From assembly GCA_934636305.1 (NCBI GenBank), contig CAKUAM010000069.1, forward strand, positions 1 through 10,803: 10,803 bases of DNA, given 5' to 3'. Source of the stretch: an uncultured Oscillospiraceae bacterium. Its GTDB lineage: Bacteria > Bacillota > Clostridia > Oscillospirales > Oscillospiraceae. This document shows positions 1-6,198 of the stretch, in pieces. Position 1 is the first letter of the stretch. Every line of letters starts with the position of its first letter. The notes beneath the pieces were generated by a model. The model searched no databases. It saw only the letters and a list, made by a program, of their open reading frames with translations, and had not been told where the DNA came from. The translations under genes were made by a program, and so were the position numbers.

Positions 1-24
1 TTTCCCCCGGACCCCTTAAAGCGG

Positions 25-51
25 CCAAGAAAACCCCTTCGGTTTTCTTGG
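25..51. repeat. Perfect 11-bp inverted repeat (hairpin)
   Basis: CCAAGAAAACC at 25-35 is the exact reverse complement of GGTTTTCTTGG at 41-51, with a five-base loop (CCTTC). Neither side has a T-run, so it is not a textbook intrinsic terminator. It overlaps the left end of the repeat at 37-130. The corresponding part of the other repeat copy near 10700 does not form the same hairpin, so this fold is private to this copy. Function unknown. Confidence 0.6.
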
Positions 52-130
52 ATCTTTCCCGCGTTGCCTGGAAGTCCAATGCGAATCCGTACTGCATAAC
101 AAATTTTGTTGGCAGTGCGGATTTTCTGCA
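37..130 (+). repeat. Dispersed repeat, copy 1 (structured, about 94 bp)
   Basis: This stretch aligns without gaps to 10703-10796 at about 80% identity by hand count. Two blocks are nearly identical (37-63 and 76-95), as is 111-130; the 12 bases at 64-75 are unrelated between copies. The 3' half folds as a long hairpin: AATCCGTACTGC (84-95) against GCAGTGCGGATT (112-123), continuing into AACA (98-101) against TGTT (107-110). Relative to the other copy, pair A99-T109 replaces G-C, and T90/G117 is a wobble where the other copy has T-A. The copy lies 3' of the ispA end of the minus-strand block, outside any credible gene. The repeat is seen directly; any role as terminator, processing site or mobile element is inference. 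Confidence 0.8.
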
Positions 131-292
131 GGTATTAAAACGCAACTGCCGTTATATTTGATGCCGAAATGACGGGCGGCGCGTAGTAAGATACGGTGAG
201 GTGTGTTGGTGCGATGTGACTTCTATCCGGCATGTTTGCTGCCTAAATTTAGATGCAGGATGCACCAACCGCGTCCTAGCGCCCCTTTTCTC
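131..292. other. Non-coding gap with weak structure
   Basis: No credible gene lies between the repeat and the end of the ispA operon. Two things stand out. TTGGTGC at 206-212 pairs with GCACCAA at 262-268, enclosing about 49 bases. Inside it is a perfect 10-base palindrome, CTAAATTTAG, at 243-252. I recognise no riboswitch, tRNA or known small RNA. In many Firmicutes dxs follows ispA; it is not present here within the visible 367 bases. Confidence 0.4.
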
Positions 293-326
293 CCCCATCT
301 TTTCCGGCAAGGCGGAAAAGATGGGG
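293..326 (-). terminator. Strong hairpin after ispA, possible terminator
   Basis: CCCCATCTTTTCCG (293-306) is perfectly complementary to CGGAAAAGATGGGG (313-326): a 14-bp stem with a six-base loop, 41 nt beyond the ispA stop codon. In the minus direction the stem is followed by purines (GGAGAAAAGG) rather than a T-run, so it lacks the usual U-tract. It may still mark the 3' end of the nusB-ispA transcript as a stabiliser or as a U-less terminator. The position supports this; the sequence alone does not prove it. Confidence 0.45.
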
Positions 327-367
327 CCGTCGGAGACAGAATAAGATTGCTGGAAAACCGGTGGCCG

Positions 368-1237
368 TTAATATTCCCGCAGGGCCAGCTCCTGTGCCAT
401 TTCCACAAGAAATTCCGAATTTTCAAAGCACGCAAGCGCCTCAATGGCCGTCCGTGTCTCCTGCTCAATCATTTTGGAGCATGCGCCGATGCCATACAGC
501 CGGACGAATGTATTCTTATTCTCGTCAACGTGCGTGGCCTTGCCGAGCTTGGCTGCGTCGCCCAGAACATCAAGCATATCGTCGCGGATCTGGAACGCAA
601 GGCCAAGGTTCTGCGCATATACGCCCGCAGCCTGCAGCTGCTGCTCGGTGCCACCCGCGGCGACCACACCGATCTGGCAGGCTGCCTGAATGAGCGCGCC
701 GGTTTTGCGCTGCTGGATATCATAGATTCCCTGCTCCGTCAGCTCCTGCTGCTCGACGTCCATGTCCAGTACCTGCCCGCCGACCATGCCAAGCTCCCCT
801 GCCTGCTCCGCAAGGATCCGGACAACCCAAAGCGCCGTGGCGGGAGATGCGTCGGCATGGGCCGCCGTCTCGAACGCGGCAGTCAGCAGGCCGTCGCCTG
901 CCAGCACTGCCAGCGCCTCGCCGAATACCTTGTGGTTTGTCAGCCGTCCGCGGCGGTAATCGTCGTTATCCATGCAGGGAAGGTCATCGTGAATGAGGCT
1001 GTAGGTGTGGATCATTTCCAGCGCGCATGCAAACGGCACGGCCTTTTTCCAGTCCCCGCCGCATACCCGGCAGAACTCCAGCGTCAGAACCGGACGGATC
1101 CGTTTGCCGCCGGCAAGCAGGCTGTAGCGCATGGCGTCAAACAGCCGCTTCTGCGGCAGATCGTCCAGAAAGCAATGCGCCAAAAATTCCTCAACCGCAG
1201 CGCGGTACTGCGTAATCTGGTTCTGAAAATCACTCAT
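368..1237 (-). CDS. ispA: Polyprenyl (farnesyl/geranyl) diphosphate synthase, IspA
   Basis: Makes short-chain prenyl diphosphates by head-to-tail condensation of IPP with allylic diphosphates, feeding quinone, undecaprenyl carrier and other isoprenoid synthesis in the cytoplasm. The 289-residue product has the full trans-prenyltransferase set: GGKRIRP at 43-49, the first aspartate-rich motif DDLPCMD at 84-90 followed by DDYRRGR, the KTG at 178-180, and the second aspartate-rich motif DDMLD at 219-223. The YSLIH before the first motif resembles bacterial farnesyl diphosphate synthase and suggests a C15 product, but chain length is inference. ATG at 1237 is chosen because a GGAG lies 10 nt upstream; an in-frame TTG at 1246 sits almost on that GGAG. 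The start overlaps the end of xseB by 8 nt. It is the last gene of the minus-strand block; the xseB-ispA pairing is common in Firmicutes. Confidence 0.93.
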   Translation of the reverse strand: MSDFQNQITQYRAAVEEFLAHCFLDDLPQKRLFDAMRYSLLAGGKRIRPVLTLEFCRVCGGDWKKAVPFACALEMIHTYSLIHDDLPCMDNDDYRRGRLTNHKVFGEALAVLAGDGLLTAAFETAAHADASPATALWVVRILAEQAGELGMVGGQVLDMDVEQQELTEQGIYDIQQRKTGALIQAACQIGVVAAGGTEQQLQAAGVYAQNLGLAFQIRDDMLDVLGDAAKLGKATHVDENKNTFVRLYGIGACSKMIEQETRTAIEALACFENSEFLVEMAQELALREY

Positions 1238-1463
1238 TGCGTTCAAACTCCGTTTCTGCCGGCGTACCGTCGGCGGTTTTTGTCAGCTTTACAATCTCAA
1301 GCTCTGCGCTGTCCAGCAGCTTTGTGCACGACTGCACAAGCGCGGTTCCCTCCTGAAAAAGCTTCAGCGAGTCCTCCAGCGGGACATTGCCCTGCTCAAG
1401 CTGATGTACAATGGCCTCCAGCCGCTGCATCGATTCCTCAAATGTTTTTGACTTGCCGCTCAT
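1230..1463 (-). CDS. xseB: Exodeoxyribonuclease VII small subunit
   Basis: Small subunit of exonuclease VII, which with XseA degrades single-stranded DNA from both ends to oligonucleotides. The 77-residue protein has the family signature: FEESMQRLEAIVHQLEQG near residues 8-25 followed by PLEDSLKLFQEG, forming the helical hairpin that binds the large subunit. Length is normal for the family (about 70-80). The ATG at 1463 is preferred over an upstream extension because it has a strong GGAGG about 8 nt before it and forms an ATGA overlap with the xseA stop codon, typical of coupled subunits needed in fixed ratio. The last eight bases are shared with the start of ispA. The C-terminal tail after about residue 58 is acidic and probably disordered. 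Confidence 0.93.
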   Translation of the reverse strand: MSGKSKTFEESMQRLEAIVHQLEQGNVPLEDSLKLFQEGTALVQSCTKLLDSAELEIVKLTKTADGTPAETEFERNE

Positions 1464-2671
1464 GTTGCATCCTCCTGAATCTGCGTCACGGCTGCGCGCA
1501 GGCTGCCGCTGCATAGCTCGATATGAATCGTCTGCCCCTCCGAGACGCTCCGGGCCTCCCGGATGATGGCCCCGTCCTCACTTGTGACCATGCTGTAGCC
1601 GCGCGAGAGCACCTTCAATGGGCTCATCGCATCGAGTGCCGCCGTCACCCGGACAAAGCGCTGCCTGCTTGCCTGCAGCTTGCTCTGCTGTGCGGACCGC
1701 AGGCGCGTGGAAAGAAAGTCCAGCAGCATCCGTCTGTCCTCCAGATAGCCAAACGGACTTTGCAGCACGCGCTTTTCTGCCAGCGCGCCGAGCCGCTGCC
1801 GGCCAAGCTTCACAGTTTTCTGTACGCTCTGCTGCATGGACGTCTGCATGGCCTGCAGCCGCTTGCGCAGCTCCATCTGATCCGGCACGGCAAGCTCCGC
1901 CGCATTGCTGGGCGTCGCTGCGCGCAGATCGGCCACGTAATCAGAGATTGTCACATCCGGCTCATGGCCGACAGCCGAAATGACCGGGATGTCGGACGCA
2001 TAGATCGCGCGCGCCACACGCTCATCGTTGAATGCCCACAGATCCTCCATGGAGCCGCCGCCGCGGCCCGTGATGATCAGATCCGCAAGCTGATAGCGAT
2101 TTGCATAGGCAATGGCGCCCGCAATTTCCGCCGGGGCCTCCGCCCCCTGCACACGCACTGGCAGCAGCTTGATTTTGCTCAGTGGGTACCGCTTGCCAAG
2201 GATCCGCAGCATATCCATAATAGCTGCGCCTGCCGGGGATGTGATAATGGCGATTGTATGCGGGTATGCAGGCAGCGGCTTCTTGTGCGCGGGATCGAAT
2301 AGCCCCTCCTGCGAAAGCTTCTGCTTGAGCTGCTCAAAGGCCACATGCAGATCGCCCACACCGTCGACGCTCAGTGCGCTGCAATAGAGCTGATACGCGC
2401 CGTCGCGCGGAAATACCGTGATCCGCCCCCATGCCAGCACCTGCATGCCGTTTTCCGGCCGGAACCGCAGCCGCTGCGCGCTCGAGCGGAACATCACGCA
2501 CCGCAGCGCACCCTCCGCATCCTTGAGCGTGAAATAATGGTGGCCGGACGGATAGATCTTATAGTTGCTGATCTCGCCGCGCACGCAGATCTGATTGAGA
2601 AGCTCGTCGCGGTCAAGCAGAAATTTGATATATTCGTTGACCTGGCTGACAGCAATGATATTCTGTTCCAT
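1460..2671 (-). CDS. xseA: Exodeoxyribonuclease VII large subunit
   Basis: Catalytic subunit of exonuclease VII, acting on single-stranded DNA in repair and mismatch correction. The 403-residue product has an N-terminal OB fold (about 1-100, including NQICVRGEISNYK and SGHHYFTLKD), then the nuclease core with ITSPAGAA (143-150), GRGGGSMEDLWAFNDE (202-217) and GHEPDVTISDYVADLRAATP (235-254). A long helical segment (about 265-345) precedes the C-terminal PLKVLSRGYS motif (351-360). It is somewhat shorter than the E. coli protein (456), mostly in the coiled region, which is usual for Clostridia. The ATG shares one base with the TAA of the upstream gene (TAATG), with an AGGAGGG about 7 nt before it. 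It forms a coupled pair with xseB. No missing key residue was noticed. Confidence 0.95.
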   Translation of the reverse strand: MEQNIIAVSQVNEYIKFLLDRDELLNQICVRGEISNYKIYPSGHHYFTLKDAEGALRCVMFRSSAQRLRFRPENGMQVLAWGRITVFPRDGAYQLYCSALSVDGVGDLHVAFEQLKQKLSQEGLFDPAHKKPLPAYPHTIAIITSPAGAAIMDMLRILGKRYPLSKIKLLPVRVQGAEAPAEIAGAIAYANRYQLADLIITGRGGGSMEDLWAFNDERVARAIYASDIPVISAVGHEPDVTISDYVADLRAATPSNAAELAVPDQMELRKRLQAMQTSMQQSVQKTVKLGRQRLGALAEKRVLQSPFGYLEDRRMLLDFLSTRLRSAQQSKLQASRQRFVRVTAALDAMSPLKVLSRGYSMVTSEDGAIIREARSVSEGQTIHIELCSGSLRAAVTQIQEDAT

Positions 2672-3594
2672 TACATGCCCTCCTGCAGCGCCGCCAGGAC
2701 AGCCACGCCCATCGCGTTATCTGTAGAGAACTGCGGCTCGGCAAAGATGGGAGAAAACTCCTGCATCCGCTCCCGCAGCATGGAATTGGAAGCCACACCG
2801 CCGGAAAAAACGACCGGCAGGCCCGGATACTGCGCCAGCGCCGCGCGCGTAGCGTCGGCAATGCAGGTGACGACGCAGTTCATAACAAATCTTGCTGTGT
2901 CCGGGGCGCAGTGCGTCTCGCTATAAAATTTTTCCGCCTTGTTCTGAATGCCGGAGAAGGAAAATTCCAGCCCCTGGAGCTTCACGCGGTAGCGCTCACG
3001 GCAGGCAGACTCCCGGCTGAGCGCATCGACGGCCTTCCCTGCCGGAAACTGCAGACCAAGCAGAACACCGGAGCGATCAATCAGCTGCCCGGCGGAAATG
3101 TCGCTCGTGCCGCCGATTTTCTGCGCCTTCACATTTTTTTCATCCGGCTCTACATATAAAAGCTCTGTGGTGCCGCCGGACAGGTGCCACGCCAGATGCG
3201 GCGTCTGCATCAGATCCAGCCTGCCCGCCGACCAGAGGCTTGCAGCGATATGCCCCTGCTGGTGCGACACAGCATGCAGCGGAACACCAAGGATTGCAGC
3301 CAGACTGCTGGCCTGTGACCATCCGGCGAGAAAGCACGGCATATACGAGCCCTCGACTGCGCGCGGGCGCGTGCTGACGCCGATGGCCGTCACGCTGCGC
3401 AGATCCATCGCCTCTGCCAGAGCCTGCACCAGCTCCGGCAGCCGTTTGACATGCGCAAACAGCGCGTCTGACTGCCGCAGGCCGAGCTGCCCCGGCTTCA
3501 CGTCCAAAAGGCGTGAGCAGTTCTTCCCGCCCACGCCATCATATGCCGCCACCGAGGTGGTATAGTTGCTGGTGTCAAAGCCGAGTGTCAGCAT
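2671..3594 (-). CDS. M22-family TsaD/Kae1-like paralogue, function unknown
   Basis: A 307-residue ASKHA-fold protein resembling TsaD (YgjD/Kae1), the tRNA N6-threonylcarbamoyladenosine synthase subunit, but divergent from it. Family features seen: FDTSNYTTSVAAYD near the N-terminus, a VSHQQGH metal site with H111 and H115, SGGTTELL at 139-146, GGTSDISAGQLIDRSGVLLG at 161-180, FSGGVASNS at 263-271 and STDNAMG at 290-296. Differences from canonical TsaD are that the SGGHT position reads SGGTT, and that the usual glycine-rich GPGL segment is replaced by STRPRAVEGSYMPC (74-87). It overlaps nusB by 7 nt and abuts xseA. Homologues at this nusB-xseA position are, as I recall, usually annotated 'peptidase M22' in Clostridia. 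A true tsaD is expected elsewhere in the genome. It could retain a carbamoyl or nucleotide-binding activity; protease activity is unsupported. Confidence 0.82.
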   Translation of the reverse strand: MLTLGFDTSNYTTSVAAYDGVGGKNCSRLLDVKPGQLGLRQSDALFAHVKRLPELVQALAEAMDLRSVTAIGVSTRPRAVEGSYMPCFLAGWSQASSLAAILGVPLHAVSHQQGHIAASLWSAGRLDLMQTPHLAWHLSGGTTELLYVEPDEKNVKAQKIGGTSDISAGQLIDRSGVLLGLQFPAGKAVDALSRESACRERYRVKLQGLEFSFSGIQNKAEKFYSETHCAPDTARFVMNCVVTCIADATRAALAQYPGLPVVFSGGVASNSMLRERMQEFSPIFAEPQFSTDNAMGVAVLAALQEGM

Positions 3595-4040
3595 TGCTGC
3601 TGCGCCTCGCGTGCAAAGCCGCCGAGAATGCCGTTGACGAACGAGACAACATCCTCGTTCTCATACTTGCGCGTCAGCTCGACTGCCTCGTTGATGGCTG
3701 CGCTGATGGGCGCATCCTCCACATAGAGGGATTCATACATGCACACCTCCATGATCGCCACAGCCATGCGCGCAATGCGGCCCAGCTGCCAGCCGACGGA
3801 ATATTTTGTGATGTAGCCCTCGAGCTCCTGCCGGTGTGCCTGCACGCCCTGCACAATGTCAGTGATATAGGCAAGCTGCCTGGCGTCCGGCTTTTCCTCG
3901 TAAATTTCGGATTCCTTGGCCAGCGACGGATAATATGAATCATCCATCAGCAGCTCCAGCGCCTCGCCGGCAGTGGTCTGGTTGAAATTCATTTCAAAGA
4001 CGAGATGGCAGGCAATCTCTCTGGCGTTTGATCTTGTCAT
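3588..4040 (-). CDS. nusB: Transcription antitermination factor NusB
   Basis: NusB with NusE (S10) binds boxA RNA in the leaders of ribosomal RNA operons and helps RNA polymerase ignore terminators. The 150-residue all-helical protein has SNAREIACHLVFEMNF at the N-terminus (4-19), GWQLGRIARMAVAIMEVCMYE (83-103) in the middle, and the diagnostic INEAVELTRKYENED (116-130) and FVNGILG (134-140). Length matches the family. ATG at 4040 has an AAGGAG six bases upstream. The gene lies only 36 nt beyond a strong intrinsic terminator that follows asp23, and I see no promoter in that gap, so expression may rely on read-through. It starts the nusB-M22-xseA-xseB-ispA group, overlapping the next gene by 7 nt. 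Confidence 0.95.
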   Translation of the reverse strand: MTRSNAREIACHLVFEMNFNQTTAGEALELLMDDSYYPSLAKESEIYEEKPDARQLAYITDIVQGVQAHRQELEGYITKYSVGWQLGRIARMAVAIMEVCMYESLYVEDAPISAAINEAVELTRKYENEDVVSFVNGILGGFAREAQQQC

Positions 4041-4075
4041 ATGCTTCTCCTTGCTGCGCTTTCTTCTGTACGGGC

Positions 4076-4114
4076 AAAAACAAACCCTTCAGCTTTTCAC
4101 AAAAGGGTTTGTTT
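4076..4114 (-). terminator. Intrinsic terminator between asp23 and nusB
   Basis: On the minus strand AAACAAACCCTT pairs perfectly over 12 bp with AAGGGTTTGTTT, separated by a 13-base loop, and the right arm runs into TTTGTTTTT. It begins 6 nt after the asp23 stop and ends about 36 nt before nusB. It should end most transcripts from spoIIIA and asp23, or act as an attenuator for nusB and the genes after it. Confidence 0.8.
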
Positions 4115-4120
4115 CCCGGC

Positions 4121-4504
4121 TTATTTTTTCAGCTCCCGCGGCATCGCAATGCCGCAGACATTCACGTTGACCTGCGCGACCTTCAGCCCGATCACAGATT
4201 CCACGCTGGACTTCACCGAGTCCTGCACCTGCTTTGCCAGGGCAAAGACACTCTGACCAAACTTAGCCACGATATCGCATTCGATTTTAAGCGTGCCGTC
4301 CTTTCCGGCTGTCAGGCGCACGCCGCGGGAAAGTGCCTTCATGCCGAGCATTTCGGCAATATCGGTACTGATGCTGTTGGACAGGCCGCATACACCCTCC
4401 ACCTCAAGAACAGCTGCCGCCGCCACAGATGTGACGACATCCTCAGAGACCTGCAGCGTGCCGTTTTCCAGGTTTTGTGTGAAATATTCATTCTTGTCAG
4501 CCAT
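4121..4504 (-). CDS. Asp23/Gls24-family envelope stress protein
   Basis: Member of the Asp23/Gls24 (DUF322) family, small proteins linked to cell-envelope homeostasis in Gram-positive bacteria; the biochemical role is unsettled. The 127-residue protein matches the fold throughout: LQVSEDVVTSVAAAAVLEVEG (17-37) with VCGLS, GVRLTAGKDGTLKIECDIVAKFG (61-83), then VQDSVKSSVESVIGLKVAQVNVNVCGI (93-119). It has no signal peptide or membrane segment. The ATG at 4504 is chosen over an extension to 4549 because of a GGAGGA about 8 nt upstream and because MADKNEYF fits the family start. It has its own candidate sigma-A promoter and a terminator behind it, so it may be expressed apart from sporulation. 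Its place between spoIIIAH and nusB is common in Clostridia. It resembles B. subtilis YqhY, but I give no symbol. Confidence 0.9.
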   Translation of the reverse strand: MADKNEYFTQNLENGTLQVSEDVVTSVAAAAVLEVEGVCGLSNSISTDIAEMLGMKALSRGVRLTAGKDGTLKIECDIVAKFGQSVFALAKQVQDSVKSSVESVIGLKVAQVNVNVCGIAMPRELKK

Positions 4505-4547
4505 AGTGGTTCCTCCGTTTCGGGACTGCACATTCCATAGTGGATAC

Positions 4548-4575
4548 ATTTTACCACAAAACGTATAAAATGCAA
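4548..4575 (-). promoter_or_regulatory. Candidate sigma-A promoter for asp23
   Basis: On the minus strand a TAAAAT -10 (4548-4553) is preceded by TG one base upstream (TGGTAAAAT, an extended -10). A weak -35, TTGCAT, lies at 4570-4575 with a 16-base spacer. The predicted start near 4541 leaves a leader of about 37 nt containing the asp23 RBS. The -35 is poor, so the call rests on the extended -10 and its position in the 103-bp gap between spoIIIAH and asp23. Confidence 0.55.
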
Positions 4576-4607
4576 TCCTTTTCTGAAAATCAGCCGTCCC
4601 GCGGGTG

Positions 4608-5183
4608 TTATTTGACCTCGATGATGCGTACCTGCGAGAGATTATAGGCCGTCTGCGACGTTACAATATCGGAAATGAGCGCTGCGTCCACGTCGGTCAG
4701 CCCGTCCGCCGGAGCTGAAACGGCCACGCAGACAACGCCGTCATTGATATATGTCACGCAGTCGTCATACCCCTTTGCGATGACAAGACTCTCAATTTCC
4801 GCCTCACTGAGCGCGGTATTCACAATTTCGTTGAGCGTCTGGCTTGCCGTATCGCCGACCTGTGTGCCCTCGTCATAGGCGATGGTCTGTTCCAGAAGCT
4901 CTACGGCCGAATCACGCGATTCCTGCCGGCTCAGGCGCACCTGCGCAAAATAATCCCCTGCCGTCTGCCCATCGTCTGCCGAAACCTCCACCGCCGCATC
5001 CTGCAGCGCAGACGCGCCGTCGGACAGAACCAGGGTATCCTCGCCCATGACCTGCTCCGCCGAGAGCGTTTGCGTCAGATCCTGCGCCTGCGTTTTCTGC
5101 GTGTTTGCCCAGTTGAGGTACACACCGGCGCATACCAGCAGCAGAACCGATGCAATGATTGCGTTCCGTTTCCAGATTTTCAT
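4608..5183 (-). CDS. spoIIIAH: Stage III sporulation protein AH
   Basis: SpoIIIAH sits in the mother-cell engulfing membrane and binds SpoIIQ of the forespore across the intermembrane space, forming part of the feeding-tube channel and a ratchet during engulfment. The 191-residue product starts with a charged stretch (MKIWKRN) and one membrane helix at about 8-26. A low-complexity acidic linker (about 30-80) follows, then the YscJ/FliF-like ring domain: YFAQVRLSRQESRDSAVELL at 79-98 and a C-terminal beta-rich part ending SQVRIIEVK. It is slightly shorter than the B. subtilis protein (218), mainly in the linker. ATG at 5183 has an excellent AGGAGGAG, 11 nt after the spoIIIAG stop. It is the last gene of the spoIIIA set; I see no convincing terminator directly behind it. 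Confidence 0.95.
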   Translation of the reverse strand: MKIWKRNAIIASVLLLVCAGVYLNWANTQKTQAQDLTQTLSAEQVMGEDTLVLSDGASALQDAAVEVSADDGQTAGDYFAQVRLSRQESRDSAVELLEQTIAYDEGTQVGDTASQTLNEIVNTALSEAEIESLVIAKGYDDCVTYINDGVVCVAVSAPADGLTDVDAALISDIVTSQTAYNLSQVRIIEVK

Positions 5184-5194
5184 ACCGACTCCTC

Positions 5195-5731
5195 CTATTG
5201 CCCTTTCATTTTTACAACAGCGATTTTATTGCTACCGAGCCCGGTCAGGCTCGATACTGCCTGTATAACTGCCAGGCGGACGCTGGCGCGCTCCGCCCCA
5301 TCGCAAACGACCAGCGCCCCCTGGTACTGCGGATGATAGACAACCTCCACCAGCGGCTGCTTGTCGGAGCTTCCGCTGGCGCGCAGGACCGTCTCCTGCT
5401 CGGTTGTTGTGCTGCCAGCACTCGTCACGGTCCGGCTGTCCTGCTGATAGATGGTCTTTTCCCCGGACTGTACGGTCAGAAGCAGCTGGACGCGGCCAAC
5501 GCCGTCGATCCCGGAAAGCAGCTGCGTCAGCTGCGCCTGTGTGCCGGCAAGATCAAAGCTCGCGGCGGTTTGCTGTGCGGCGCTGTCCGTCTGCGCGGTG
5601 CTTTTTTTGACCGGCAGCAGCGCCAGAAGAATGCCAACCAGAAAAATGAGAATTGCAAGCTTGTATTTTCGGACAATCCCCGCGGCTTTCCCGCGGAGCT
5701 CTGCCAGAACGGTCTGTTTCATGGCAGCCAT
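5195..5731 (-). CDS. spoIIIAG: Stage III sporulation protein AG
   Basis: SpoIIIAG forms a large oligomeric ring in the space between mother cell and forespore, part of the SpoIIIA-SpoIIQ channel. The 178-residue protein has a basic N-terminus, one membrane helix at about 24-40 (KLAILIFLVGILLALLP) and then a ring-building domain in two parts. LSGIDGVGRVQLLLTVQSGE at 72-91 and YQGALVVCDGAERASVRLAV at 136-155 flank a Ser/Thr-rich insert (about 92-125), the position of the beta-triangle insert in the family. It overlaps spoIIIAF by 13 nt. ATG at 5731 has AAAGG five bases upstream; an alternative ATG at 5722 forms an ATGA overlap with the spoIIIAF stop and would remove three residues. The two starts cannot be separated by eye. 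Partner of SpoIIIAH, encoded next. Confidence 0.94.
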   Translation of the reverse strand: MAAMKQTVLAELRGKAAGIVRKYKLAILIFLVGILLALLPVKKSTAQTDSAAQQTAASFDLAGTQAQLTQLLSGIDGVGRVQLLLTVQSGEKTIYQQDSRTVTSAGSTTTEQETVLRASGSSDKQPLVEVVYHPQYQGALVVCDGAERASVRLAVIQAVSSLTGLGSNKIAVVKMKGQ

Positions 5732-6198
5732 TCCTGCCTTTCCGGCGCAATGCCAAGATTCTGCTCGATATACCGCTGCAGGCGCTGCCGCTGCGCGGTG
5801 TTTGCCGCGCCATAGATGGTTACGGCTTCCGGATATGGTGTACCGGCCTGCGCATTTATCTGCAGCTGCACGGTAATATCCAGGCCAAGCTCTGCTGCTT
5901 TGTCCAATATATATGCCTCCACACGCTCGGATATGATGCGTGCGGTCAGCTCACGGTTCTGCAGTGCAATGCCGGTACGCGCCTGCTCCTGCGCAAGCTC
6001 CAGCCGGCCGATGGACTCGGACAGCGCATCATAGTCAAGCCCTGCCAATGGGCTCAGAGCCAGAAGCGCCAACAGCAAACTGCAAAGCAGCGCCGCCATG
6101 CGCCTTGGCGTGCCCTGCGGAATCACGGCGAGCAGCAGCGCAGAGAAAAACGCGCCCGCGCACAGCCGCAGAAGATACCCACGCACCGCTTCTATCAT
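5719..6198 (-). CDS. spoIIIAF: Stage III sporulation protein AF
   Basis: SpoIIIAF is a membrane protein of the SpoIIIA complex with a soluble ring-building-like domain. The 159-residue product has two membrane helices near the N-terminus (about 8-26 and 34-51), a helical segment (about 58-100), and a C-terminal alpha/beta part containing ITVQLQINA (108-116), VTIYG (126-130) and a final amphipathic helix. Start: ATG at 6198 gives the conserved MIEAVRGYLLRLC beginning, forms ATGA with the spoIIIAE stop and has AAGGTGG seven bases upstream. An in-frame ATG at 6222 has no RBS and would add eight residues with no family match that I recognise. Identity rests on operon position and on the two-helix plus soluble-domain layout, since the family diverges rapidly. 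Confidence 0.92.
   Translation of the reverse strand: MIEAVRGYLLRLCAGAFFSALLLAVIPQGTPRRMAALLCSLLLALLALSPLAGLDYDALSESIGRLELAQEQARTGIALQNRELTARIISERVEAYILDKAAELGLDITVQLQINAQAGTPYPEAVTIYGAANTAQRQRLQRYIEQNLGIAPERQEWLP

Noticed and set aside
203..1516. Plus-strand open frame of 437 codons
   Set aside because: It lies antisense to ispA and xseB, both of which have full sets of family motifs. The frame has no RBS and its product resembles nothing; it reflects the GC-rich codon pattern of the opposite strand.
1523..2302. Plus-strand open frame of 259 codons opposite xseA
   Set aside because: Antisense shadow of xseA, whose catalytic motifs lie in the same bases. No RBS and a composition typical of antisense translation.
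4555..4607. Terminator directly after spoIIIAH
   Set aside because: Only CCCGCGGG and a four-pair CTGA/TCAG hairpin are present, without a strong stem plus T-run.
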